A stretch of DNA of 64,000 nt, from assembly GCF_000149955.1 (NCBI RefSeq), contig NC_030996.1, forward strand, positions 2,023,301 to 2,087,300, given 5' to 3'. The stretch is from Fusarium oxysporum f. sp. lycopersici 4287. Its lineage: Eukaryota; Ascomycota; Sordariomycetes; Hypocreales; Nectriaceae. Of this stretch, positions 53,163-63,791 are shown one piece after another. The notes beneath the pieces are model-generated. The model had not been told where the DNA came from, did no database searches, and saw nothing but the letters and a program-made list of their open reading frames with translations. The position numbers were made by a program, and so were the translations under genes. Positions within the stretch are counted from its first letter, which is position 1. Each line of letters opens with the position of its first letter.

Positions 53163-54265
53163 GACGTAATTGGAATTTGTATGTTCCCAATTGCCTAAGC
53201 CGGTGCCCTTAATTATTATATATGGCGAATCATTACTTCATTCACCTCTATCTATTCCTATTGTTGCCGCATGTCAAGCTTCTCGGATCTTAAGTGATAC
53301 CTACAGTATATTAGTACCAAGGCGACAAGGCGCAGCTGCTTATTAACCATCCATCGATCAAATCCTGGAAGACAAAAACGAAAGGCCGCTACAGCGTAGC
53401 AGACGATGACCCTCTGATTGTCCATGCACTCAGTCGTGACCGCGCGATCGTGGGTAAGCGGCTTGGGCAAGCCGTTAGAGCGGCTTCTTGGCAACCTCCA
53501 AACGGACTCGCTGGCCATCTTGAGGGCTTCAACGAGACAATTCTGTCAGGACGAATGATTGGACGGTCTTACGGCCCTACGTTCGCCAGCTTGTTCATGA
53601 AGGATATGTACGACACTCGCTGTGACCTGACCTGCTTCCGAACTTCTGCACAGGTGACATGGACAAGAAATTGGGGGAATAAGGATTCCATTGATATCCT
53701 ATTGAGGAAGATAAACAACAGAGAGAGCAGGACATGGTGACAACTACCCCGACATCAGACGGCGAGGGTCTCGATTTGGCGGCGCTGGCTGCAGCATCCC
53801 TCAATATCATGCAGAAGTAGTATAGCCAAGGTAGTTAGTGACGCCTCTGTGGATATAACTGAATAAATGTGCTTTTGTTATCCTACAAATTTAGGTCATG
53901 AGCAGACGCGTTTCCGGTGGGATGAATGTCTTGGAATAGAGTTCGCGGTGGGATGGCTTGTCAAGTTGGACTTCCGGTGGGATGGGCCACGAGGTTTGGC
54001 CTGTGAAAGACGCCAATTGGTTCTGCTATTGTGAGACCCTGTTTCTTCAACAGTTGTGGCGCCACTGTCTGTCGAATGCGGTCCAGGCTTGGTGGTTCTC
54101 CGCACTACGTATTTTGGGGTCAAAGCGACCAAAGTCTAGAGTTCAGTTCCCCATGGGGTTGACAGCTACCTGACTTATAAGAGAGATGCCGACCCCTCAT
54201 ATTGAACACGGAGAATCAGCAGGAGTGATCGGCGAACTATTCACTATACACTTCAAGTCGCAGCC
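53163..54265. other. intergenic, unassigned
   Basis: 1.1 kb. 53330-53800 has several overlapping frames (for example 53450-53740 plus) with no family likeness; it may be an old relic. The right part is the upstream region of the maltose-permease-like gene and holds three direct repeats, listed separately. Confidence 0.45.
53915..53984 (+). repeat. three direct copies of CGGTGGGATG
   Basis: CGGTGGGATG at 53915-53924, 53946-53955 and 53975-53984, spaced 31 and 29 bp (about three helical turns). Copies 1 and 3 are extended by TTC upstream. They lie 280-350 bp before the ATG of the carrier at 54266, a good position for regulator binding sites. No factor can be named. Confidence 0.75.
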
Positions 54266-56190
54266 ATGGGTACAGACAACATCGTTGTGAATAAGCACAC
54301 GCTGGAGGGTCTTGATCTTCGTGACCCTCACACCATTGAGCTTATCCAGCGCGCTCAAGATGGAAACGCTGCGGACAGAGATCTCACCATCCGCCAAGCC
54401 CTCAAGAAATACAGAAAGGCTGTGCTCTGGGCCTCCGTCCTGTCAATCAGTCTGGTAATGGAAGGTTACGACTTGGTCATGGTATGTAACTAGAATCGCA
54501 ATGAGCCCTCTCCGCCAGTCTGCTAACTTCTGACTCTAACAGCTAGGATCCTTCTACGGCCTAACCCAGTTCCAAGACCACTTCGGCGAGTACAGCGCTA
54601 AAGAGGGCAGAAAGGTCATCTCGCCAGCCTGGCAATCCGGCCTCTCGAACTCGTCGCAGGTGGGACAACTGGCCGGCCTTTTGATCAACGCATGGGCACA
54701 AGATAAATTCGGCGCTCGGACTACAATGATGGTGTTCATGGCGTATCTTGTAGGCACCATCTTCATCCTCGCCTTTGCACCGTCTCTTTCCATTCTGGCA
54801 TTTGGTGAAGCTTTGTGCGGTGTTGCTTGGGGTGTTTTCCAGGTGAGTAAAAGGAACTTCCAGTTTCAAAACACAGACTGATTAGCATTGCGTCAGACCT
54901 TATCTACTACCTACGCTTGCGAAGTCGTCCCCACGATTCTCCGTCCATACGTCACCGCTTGGGTCTGCATGTGCTGGGGCCTCGGTATCTTGATCTCATC
55001 AGGCGTGGTGCGAGCATGCCTAAACATCGAGGGTAATTTGGCCTGGAAGCTGCCCTTCTATCTTCAATGGGTCTGGCCAGTACCGCTATTCTGCGTGGCG
55101 TACTTCGCTCCCGAATCTCCGTGGAACGCCGTCCGTCGCGGTAAACTTGAGCTCGCTAAGACATCTCTTCGGCGACTTGCTTCAGACGATGGGGATAGAG
55201 AAGGAGAGATCGAGGCGAGCTTGGCGTACATACAGCATACCACTGCTTTGGAAAAGGCGGAAACTGGTGGAGCATCTATTATTGAATGCTTCAAGGGTAC
55301 CAACCTTCGTCGAACCGAGATTGTGAGAGATTCTGTTGTCACATATTTTGTCACTTCACCCTAACTTAGGTACAGAACTGCGTTGTCTGGGCCGCCCAAA
55401 TCCTCTGCGGAAACGCCATTCTCGGCTTCGTTGTCGTCTTCCTCCAAGCTGCAGGCTGGTCACAGGTCCAGTCATTCAACCTAAACATCTCTCTCTCAGC
55501 ATGCTACATCATCGGCGGCATGATCTGCTGGGTTCTTTTCCCTCGATTTGGACGCGCGACCATTTACATGAGCGGCCTCGTGTTCATGTTCTGCTGCCTG
55601 ATTGCCATCGGAGCTCTCGGATGGTCCACCAGCAAAGACTCTTATCTCGCGGTTGGCCTACTCTTTGTGGTGTCGACTCTTTGCAACATGATCACCATTG
55701 GGCCGGTGTGCTATCCCATTGTGGCTGAGACTCCTTCGGGAAGGCTTAGGTATAAAACAATCGTTATTGGGAGGTTTGTGTATAACCTTACTGCCATCTT
55801 CAACAACTCTGTTACGCCAAGGATGATTTCGGCATCCGGTAAGTTCATCTGCAAGGGAGGGTGATAACTTTATGAGAGAAGCTAACAATCAGTCTAGGCT
55901 GGGGCTGGGGTGCGAAAACAGGTCTTTTCTATGCCGGAACGAATGCACTTTGCCTTATCTGGTGCTGGTTCCGTCTTCCTGAGACGAAGGACCGTACCTT
56001 TGGTGAAATCGACATTCTCTTTGAGAACCGTGTACCAGCAAGAAAGTTCAAGTATACTAAAGCCGACCGTAAGTCCTGCTGTTGTCAATTCGCTTTTGTG
56101 ACTAGCTTGCTAATGGCTCTGTTAGAATTCGCACTTGAGAGTGACTATGTGCAGGAAAAGGTTGGGCCAGCCGTTGATCAGATTGATTGA
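54266..56190 (+). CDS. maltose-permease-like MFS sugar transporter
   Basis: Six exons: 54266-54481, 54543-54842, 54897-55322, 55370-55838, 55898-56068 and 56126-56190 (introns 47-61 nt); 548 residues, all junctions in frame. Alpha-glucoside:H+ symporter type (Mal31/Mph group). Blocks: SISLVMEGYDLVMLGSFYG, PAWQSGLSNSSQVGQLAGLL, AFGEALCGVAWGVFQTLSTTYACEVVP, YFAPESPWNAVRRGK, AETPSGRLRYKTIVIGR and RLPETKDRTFGEIDILFENRVPARKF near the end. The cytosolic N-terminus is about 45 residues. Unlike its left neighbour this carrier is intact. Substrate could be maltose, trehalose, sucrose or another glucoside. Three direct repeats in its upstream region suggest specific regulation. Confidence 0.93.
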
Positions 56191-56556
56191 GTCAGTCGTT
56201 GCATCATATCAAGAGTAGCCAAGAAACGTTGCAGCAGTTAACTTTCGGGAAGATCGGAATACGCAGCAATACATCCTGTCTTTATTAACCGTCTACCTTG
56301 TAGTGGAGGGCAATGCTTATAATTAGATATTCAGACTGGGCTGGTTTATTATTTAACCCTGTTTTGTTACCCTTCTAATTGATGTCTAATGACGAATACA
56401 TGGGTACGTGTTCATAATGGCATTGCTCTCACAAGCTCGTTTAGAATCCCATTAACAAAGATCACCCTTCTCAACACTCAAGAAAAGGTGCCATTGATTC
56501 CTCAGAGTAAGCTGTATATTCTTCAAGCTCTTTAAATTGAAGCCTCAAGAGTGCTC

Positions 56557-57984
56557 TCAAGACGCGCTCAGTATCTTTGCAGCTGCCTCTTCACCAGCAA
56601 TTACAGCACCCTCCATAAACCCAGCCCAATAGCTGGACGCTTCCGTGCCGGCAAAATAGACCCCCCTAGCCGGCTTCGTCAGCGCAGGTCCAAACTGAGT
56701 CCAGACATTCGGTGGGAACAATCCTGTATGACCACCTCTCGAAAACTCCTCATTATCCCACCTCCGAAGAACCCAGGACTGGACCTCCCTCGCCTTGGGA
56801 CCAAAGTATCTAGCAAAGTCTTCTGTCACAGCAGCAAAGATCTCTTCTTCGGAGGCTCCATCGAGTCTTCGCATCTCGTTGGCTTCTATAAAACCCATCA
56901 TAGCGCCAAAGCTTCCATCAGAGGGAGAACTGTCGAATGTAGACTGGGATACACCCTCGAGACTTGCGACTTCACCGCTGAGGCCTTGGTCCCGCCAGAA
57001 GGGGGTCTTGTAGATTGCGATGACTTTTCCGATTAACCCCATTGGGACGCGCTGGCAAAGTTGATCACGAGCTGCGGGGAGGGGAGGTTGATAGACGATA
57101 CGACCTGCGAGGGTTGGGGGGATGGCGATAATGATTTTTTGTGCTTCAACGCGGAATGAATCGCCCACAACGAGGTATCCAACGTCGTTCTGGAGGATCT
57201 GTCGAGCAGGTGCCCGAACACGGACTGTGTCACTACCAAGGCGCTCGGCTAGTTTGATAGCGATGTTCTGTGGTCCGCCCTCGATTCTTTCTTCAAGAGA
57301 CCCATTCTTGACGTTGGTCAACATCTCCATTCGACCCTTCGTTTCTAGGTCTCCAGTTCGCGCAACATTGATCACAGCGCTCAACAGTGAAACATCCTCG
57401 CCTTCTGCCGACATGATAGCTCTGTTTGTCATATCGATCACTCCTCGCGCTACACCATCGCGAGCAAAGCCATCAAGCTATGACGACAGCGTGAGACGAT
57501 CCCATTCCTTAGCTTTTGGGCGCATCCAAGGCTGATGCACGTCGATCTCACTTGCCATCTCATTGACCTGCACTGTGATGTCAGCCAGAATTGTTATGTC
57601 CTCTTCAGATAGTGGCGGCATTCCCTGTGCCTTGACAGGATCGTATAGTAGACGACCCTGACCAGGTATCCACATGAGCATATTGCCCTCGATATATGTC
57701 GGGAACGTCTTGATACCAAGCTCACTAGCAAGAGTAAGCAACCTCTTGTGGTTCTTGCAGACGAACTCAGCTCCGGCTTCGACTTTATGGCCATTCCCGT
57801 CCTTCACCTCTACGTCGTAGACTTTTCCGCCGACTCGATCTCGGGCTTCGAGGACAAGGACTGACTTGCCGGCAGCGACGAGATCTTTAGCAGCCGCAAG
57901 GCCACTGAGGCCCCCGCCTACGATGGCTACGTCGACGGGTTCGTGTGTCCACTGCGTGGAGGACGACGAGGTGGATACTGCCAT
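56557..57984 (-). pseudogene. FAD amine oxidase with one in-frame TAG
   Basis: Flavin monoamine oxidase family, 475 codons including the stop in the middle. The Rossmann motif is VAIVGGGLSGLAAAKDL (GGGLSG at 23-28), followed by LVLEARDRVGGKVYDVEV (second FAD motif) and VEAGAEFVCKNHKRLL. Codon 169 is TAG (plus strand 57478-57480); the frame then continues unchanged with LDGFARDGVARGVIDMTNRAIMS to the C-terminal FAD block GVYFAGTEASSYWAGFMEGAVIAGEEAA. The family normally has an uninterrupted sequence here. CAG to TAG (C-to-T before A) would explain it, which is the sequence context preferred by repeat-induced point mutation. No Cys for covalent FAD is seen in the last block, as in fungal MAO-N. 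Two shorter proteins would be non-functional. Confidence 0.82.
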
Positions 57985-58675
57985 CTTCTGAAAGGTGACG
58001 TGTCAAGGGATTTAAAGGTGATTTGAAAGTGGAAAAGTATGTCTGCGAAGATGTTGGACTTCCTATGTATGTTATGTTCTTTACAGAATATCTATCACCA
58101 GATTTATATATCGACATAGTACATCTCAGTTCAGACCTGGGTCTTACTCATGAACTGTTGCGTGGATGGCCGCGGCTGTCGCGGAATTAGTTACTTTAGC
58201 CTTTGCATACAATGTGTTTTGAAACCTGTCCCTTTTTGAAGTTTGAACGTGAAAGGAAAGAATTACCGAGCCTTTGATGGAATTGTTATTATGATTCTTT
58301 TCTTCTACGGTGATGTAACAATTATCCTTGACTTCTCTTCATGGCTGTAATCGAGTATCGCAATCAGAGCTTCCACTCCACTCCACCATCTCGCCCTTTC
58401 AGGCAGTCCACAGCGAGATCCACAAATATGTAACTAATCTCTTTTGGGAACTTTGACATGGCTTATACAAGTATTGTTGCACTGGGTCAGATTCTCAAAG
58501 ACCATTGCATTACTGTATAATCGGCAATTACTGTCCCCAAGATTAGGGCAGAGATGAACCTCGGCAAGATATGAGTATAAGAACTTATAGTTAACTGAGA
58601 AAGAGAGAGAAAGCTCTTATGGTTTTGTAATTCCACTTATACTAATACTACTCGTGATCCCAAACTTCTAGCATC
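57985..58675. promoter_or_regulatory. divergent intergenic region, amine oxidase / transaldolase
   Basis: 691 bp between outward start codons. No gene or clear motif was recognised. Confidence 0.4.
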
Positions 58676-59985
58676 ATGATTCCTCAAATCGAGAACACCT
58701 TCCTGCATGAAATCGAGCAAAGGAGTAAGTTCTTGGAGTGTACCTTCATATTGATCTGCTACTAAAACTCTGCACTGTCAATATTGACGTTGATTCGCTC
58801 AGCACTGACTTCATACGATCTCTACCAATCACTCCCAATGATCAAACCTGCAATCCGGCCTGGCTGTTTTTAGCTCTCCAGGATGCATCGAACGCAGATT
58901 TGATCAAAACCACGGTGTTCGAGCTTCAGAACCAGGGCTTTCTTGCCATATGCTCGCGACTAGTAAGACTACACGTATTTCATTCACTCGCTCAAACTTA
59001 ACCGTCACAGGCCGTTCATCTCTGTAAGAGAAACGCCAGCCTGATCAAAGGTCGCGTATTGGTTCAGACGAGCCCTTCAGCTGCATATAATTTCCAAGAG
59101 ACTTTGGATCATGCTCGCCTGTACGTATCTGAATTTGAAAAGGCTAGGATCCCAAAGAGCAGATATTGTATCAAGATCATGGCTACAGGTCCTGGACTGA
59201 ACGCTGCCAAGGTTCTTCAAGATGAAGGTATTTCGACCTTGGGTACCGGCGTGTTTAGCGTGGCCCAGGCAGTGGCATGCAGCCAGGCGGGTTGCTTATA
59301 CATCAGCCCATACTACAACGGTAAGAGAGATCATTCGGTTCACAATACTCTGGCTGACTTGCTCCAATTTAGAAATGCGAACTCACTTGAACCCAGCACT
59401 GTGGCCTGATGTCCAGGATCCAGCATTAAAGCACCCGTTCTCCCATCGAATCGCTCAAATAGTTCAAGCATACAAGACCTTGTTTGCCGCTACAGGCAAA
59501 GAACAACCTTTAATCAAGAATGCTGGGTGAGAATCTTTGTCTCTATACACGTCTAGTTTATTGGAGCTCACACTATCAGCTTTCGCTCCTACAAAGAAGT
59601 TCTCGCCTCGGCTGAACCCGGCTGCCATTCTGCAACTATTCCCCAGGATCTATTAGAAGAGTTCAAGATTCTAACACATGGAGAAACCCCACTGCCCGTT
59701 TCTCCCAAGATAGCCAGCCTGCAAAGCCCTTATGCTGATAATGTACCTATTCCTTCGCCAAGACTAGAAGAATTGCTTACTTGCCATCTTGGTGAAGGGA
59801 GAGGATGTACTGGCAAAGACCTGGAAGTGGACTTATTTGCTGATGGTGGCAAGGCGTTAGACCTAGCTATAGAGAAGGACTCGGACGCGGCTCGCATGGT
59901 CAAGGAGGCTCTGGATATGTTCATCTTCTGTGAGGAGGAGACCCGGAAGCTGATCAAAGGGACAGCATTAGTCGCAAGTCTATAA
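58676..59985 (+). pseudogene. transaldolase-family gene with a lost splice acceptor
   Basis: Transaldolase moves a dihydroxyacetone unit between sugar phosphates through a lysine Schiff base. Exon 1 is 58676-58724 (MIPQIENTFLHEIEQR). The conserved continuation DVDSLSTDFIRSLPITPNDQTCNPAWL begins in frame at 58784, but the expected intron end reads CAATA/TTGAC, without AG; one missing G would restore CAATAG/TTGAC 20 nt after a CTAAA branch. The other introns are good: 58963-59010, 59321-59372 and 59527-59579. Later exons give YCIKIMATGPGLNAAKVLQDEG (with the Schiff-base Lys), GTGVFSVAQAVACSQAGCLYISPYYN and WPDVQDPALKHPFSHR. The next possible AG (58802) shifts the frame. Either a broken gene or an unusual start exon; the body is otherwise intact. 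Confidence 0.65.
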
Positions 59986-60580
59986 TTAGTCTCAATAGCT
60001 CTATGAGTTCACACTTCAAGCTCTTTTTTCTAAAAGTATTCATCTTCAAAAAACTACATATCTGGCTTAATTTTATATCTTCTGTCTGCCCCCATTCATA
60101 TGGGTAGATAATCTCTTGCCTAGAATGTGTCTTTTATATTATATAGAGTTTTTTTACCCCTGACTAATACTTATCGAGAGCTCTTTCTCGTCCCCATCTC
60201 TTGTTATATTATCTACTGCACCCTTTAACGCGATATGTTCTGAAAGCTAAAGCGAGTCTTGACTTCATACCATCGGGTTCCGGAGTGTGGCTGTCACCTC
60301 AAACCCCGCACCGGCACCCGCGGGCACTTTGTACAGGTAACCGACCTGTTGAAGAGTCCAGTCGTTTGAGATTGCCTCTTTTTGAAAGATCAATTCGAAA
60401 GATTTGCTCAATCTTTTCTTCTGATCGCACAGCTAGGCAGGTAGCCTCGAGTAGTGATAGAAATGCAAATAAAGGAGTTCACAGTTCCATAAATATGAGA
60501 AGTCAATTACCCTGGTGAAATACCTCCTAAGAAGCAGCTCAACAACATAAACCGATCATACTATTGTGTTAGTGCTAAAG
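59986..60580. other. intergenic, nothing recognised
   Basis: 595 bp, AT-rich at 60001-60200. It contains the promoter of the glyoxalase-fold gene. Confidence 0.5.
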
Positions 60581-61195
60581 ATGTCTCAACTGGTACGTGG
60601 CCCAGCCTTGTAAACGATCATAGTATAGAAAGTTACAGCTAAATTGGTCCAGGAACCCACAAACCGTCCGATCAACCATATAGCTATTTCCTGCACCGAT
60701 ATTGAGGAGCTCATTAAATGGTACACCAATGTTCTCGGCTTCGAGATCATCGGCGACATCCAGCATTGCAGCAGAGCTAAAGATCCGACTCCATTTGAGA
60801 CAATCTTCGTCTCGTACTCTCCATTACTCCAAGAACTTAAGTTCGCTATCCTTACAACTGGCAACGGCGTATGCATCGAATGTTTTCAGTTCATCGACCC
60901 GCCACCGAGGCCTCGAGAGGAAGAATTTGAGTATACAAGGGCTGGCGTTTTCCATATCTGTGTGACGGATAGAAACCCTGAAATATTGGTAAAGAAAATC
61001 CTAGACGAGGGTGGAAGGACATTGGGAGGGTGGATTGATTATTCTAGGTTTGGACTTGAGGGACATAACGGGATATATACCCAGGACCCGTGGGGTAATG
61101 TAGTTGAGATCATGAGTCTGAGTCTTGAGAGAGTTTCTTCAACTGGCACGGCGTTGATGAATGCTGCCAAGACGCTTACAGCGGGGAAATTGTAA
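60581..61195 (+). CDS. glyoxalase/dioxygenase-fold (VOC) protein
   Basis: Vicinal-oxygen-chelate protein of about 192 residues. Two beta-alpha-beta modules: INHIAISCTDIEELIKWYTNVLGFEI with the first metal His, VCIECFQFIDPP with a Glu ligand, GVFHICVTDRNPEILVKKI with the second His, and GIYTQDPWGNVVEIMSLS with the last Glu. These four positions form the metal site. The frame has no internal ATG before the fold, so a start exon is needed: ATG TCT CAA CTG at 60581-60592, spliced over 60593-60628 to KVTAKLVQEP. That intron would be only 36 nt, unusually short even for fungi. Substrate is unknown; members include glyoxalase I and ring-cleaving dioxygenases. Confidence 0.75.
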
Positions 61196-61505
61196 TCAAT
61201 GATCTTCCAATACGTATATATACTGCCGCAGCTATGATAAGACTGCATACCAATTGAGTAACTTTAGCCAGTGAATTTATTCCATATCGGGAAAAGCGAC
61301 AAGTTACCCCATCTTACGCTAGGTGCAGTCCGCGGAGGCCGATAAGCATAACAGCTAAGAGGACTCCGCATCAACCAGCCGGTTGCCCGGCCTCGTCCAT
61401 CAACAACTCCAAGACGGTTAAGACTATTGAGTTTGTCCAGCTTCTCTTTGCAACACCCAAATCGAGTCATCAGCAAAGCCAGTTGCAGAACCACCAACTC
61501 CTGTG
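61196..61505. promoter_or_regulatory. upstream region of the Zn2Cys6 gene
   Basis: 310 bp between the VOC gene and the regulator. No binding site assigned. Confidence 0.35.
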
Positions 61506-63409
61506 ATGAGAAAAAAGTCCAAGACATTCACAGGCTGCTGGACGTGTCGGGCCCGCAGAGTGAAATGCGACGAAGCGCAGCCTGTCTGCAACCGCTGCAC
61601 TAAAGCACGTCGAATCTGCGAGGGCTATGGAGTTCGCCTTACGTGGAAAAGCAACGAGAAGGAAACTCCATTCAGAGTACTTATCGACCTTGATACGGAC
61701 GGCGTAGAAATACCGCCAGTCGACCTGAATGATATGATCAATAAGTGCTGTTATACAGAGGCTAGCTATGAGACACAGACGTTCGGTCCCTTTTCTGTGT
61801 TTAGCATTGGACAGAACATTGGTTGCGAGTCGTTAGAGCAGGACCGAAATGATCCCGGAGAATGTCAGGAAAATCAAGGACTGGTGGAGGAAACCGCAAC
61901 AGAGAATGCTCATACGCCCTACTCCAACGAGTCGTTGATAGGTACAAGTCAGCATTCATTACCAGAGTCCAGCAATGAAGCACCATCACATGTCACCATA
62001 TTCGGCACCAAGCTACTAGGTCGAATCATGATTATATTGATGAAAATGATGATCTGGTACTGGATGAGCTTTTCTCAGCAGAATGGTTCTTTGGCCCGAG
62101 CTCTTGTGACCTCGAGTCACAAGCGTCATGGGCAGAACTCGGAATCCTTCCGCTCGATGTCGAAAACGATGCGACTTTTGCTCTAGCAGTTTCACTAGAG
62201 AACCAGTCATCACAGAATTACTGGCAATTCAACAGCACTCCTCTCGATGAAGTGCCGCCGCCACAAACCAGTCTTAACCCAATTTCCATGTCTCGACAAC
62301 AGACCGAGCTGATCCATCACTGGCTGGTCCACATGTGTAGAAACATGGTCCCAATCGACACAGTGGATAACCCATACAGAGTGATATATCTGCGCCTAGC
62401 TTCCGAGGGCGTCACTGGCACCTCCAAAAGTCACATTGCAGTGTTGCACGGAGCTTGTGCTGCTGCCGCGCATAATCTGAATACCCTACGGCACGACAAG
62501 ACGAATACACAATCAGCATGGAATGCACAGGTAGCACTGCAGAATCTACAAGAGTCCATCTCACAACCGAAGAACATGGACTATACCTCTATTCTAGCCG
62601 CTATTGCGATGTGTATCATGCAGGATACCATGACAGGACATCCTCGTAGCTGGAAAGCTCATATACAAGCTGCGTTGAGGATAATAGTACAGGGGAAACT
62701 CTATCAAGGTCTGGAACTGGGATCTGAATTACACGTTGTGGTTCTGCAATGTCTTTGTCTCGTCGTGTTGGGCGATGTTGATACACAGCATGACCTTGCA
62801 GATATGGTGTCTCAACTCCCGACCACCGAGGACTATGTCTCTAAACATCACAGTGTCACAAAGGCTCTCGTCGGTATCATATCTCAAATCAATACGCTCT
62901 CGAAACAAGATGCTATTAAAGATCTCGCTCTGGTCGACCAGCTAGAACTTCAGATCTATCTACAAGTCAGCCCAACAACCCAACACAATCAATTCCGCAG
63001 TGAAAAAGTCAACTTCATCAGTCAACACTATGCCTCGGTCTGGCACTACGCCACAATAATACACTTCCAAAGACGGATCCGCCACAAGCCGCCAGAGCAG
63101 CTACAAGATATTGTATCTGAAGCACTGACTCATCTTGAAGCGGCTGAAGATGTTGCTACTGACCTTGACGGATGCGTTGTTTTATGGCCCTGCATGGTTA
63201 TAGCAAGTGAATGCTATGATGAAGCGCACAAGATGCGTGCGTTGAATTGGTTCAAGAGAAAGGAGCGTCATGGATTTGCGAATGTCAGTTTGGCAAGCAC
63301 AATTTGTCTCGAATATTGGAAGTGGCGTGACAGTAATCCTTTTAGGGCCTTAACTACATCATGGCAAGATTTTGTTGCAGGAACTCAGTATGATGTTGTT
63401 CCAGTATGA
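61506..63409 (+). CDS. Zn2Cys6 transcription factor next to sugar genes
   Basis: Starts at ATG 61506. The zinc cluster is immediate: CWTCRARRVKCDEAQPVCNRC...C (residues 11-38), followed by a long linker. The fungal-specific domain (PF11951-like) is in a second frame from about 61980 to TGA 63407-63409: HHWLVHMCRNMVPIDTVDNPYR, SHIAVLHGACAAAAHNLNTLR, YTSILAAIAMCIMQDTMTGHPRSWKAHIQAALRII and ATIIHFQRRIRHKP. The frame change can be bridged by a 59-nt intron 62020-62078 with a weak GTCGAA donor and good TCTCAG acceptor. If instead the peptide SNHDYIDENDDLVLDELFSAEWFFG is coding, as its composition suggests, the gene has a frameshift. I cannot decide. Probable regulator of adjacent sugar genes. Confidence 0.75.
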
Positions 63410-63791
63410 GATAATTTGATACAGCGTCTCCCCATCCTATGGTCCGAACCTTCAGGAAAATAGTTATCAAAGAATCGAACCATAAAGATTTAATTCCCAC
63501 AAGGCCACGCTAAACATATCCCCGAGATAACAATTAAATCTGCATGGATATAGAATGGGTCGGGCTGGCCGGTGCATGTCAACCCGCTCGCTCCCGTTAA
63601 ACGAGGTATGTCTCGGTCTTACAAGATCCGAAGGGTCCCCAGCTCAACGTGGGTCATGCGAGTGCCACCACATTGAAATTACGCTTAACAATGGCTGAGG
63701 AATTGCTTGCCTGCCCCTCCAAACGCCCTTCTCTTAGTTCTTCCCTCGTTGTTTCCGACATTACCGCCTCCAACTCGAGAATATCCCCATC
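63410..63791. promoter_or_regulatory. upstream region of the GH78 gene
   Basis: 382 bp between the regulator and the rhamnosidase start. Shadow frames on both strands were rejected. No site assigned. Confidence 0.35.

Noticed and set aside
53450..53740. 96-residue plus-strand frame and an overlapping minus frame (53258-53518).
   Set aside because: No family likeness and no convincing start context; possibly a very old relic.
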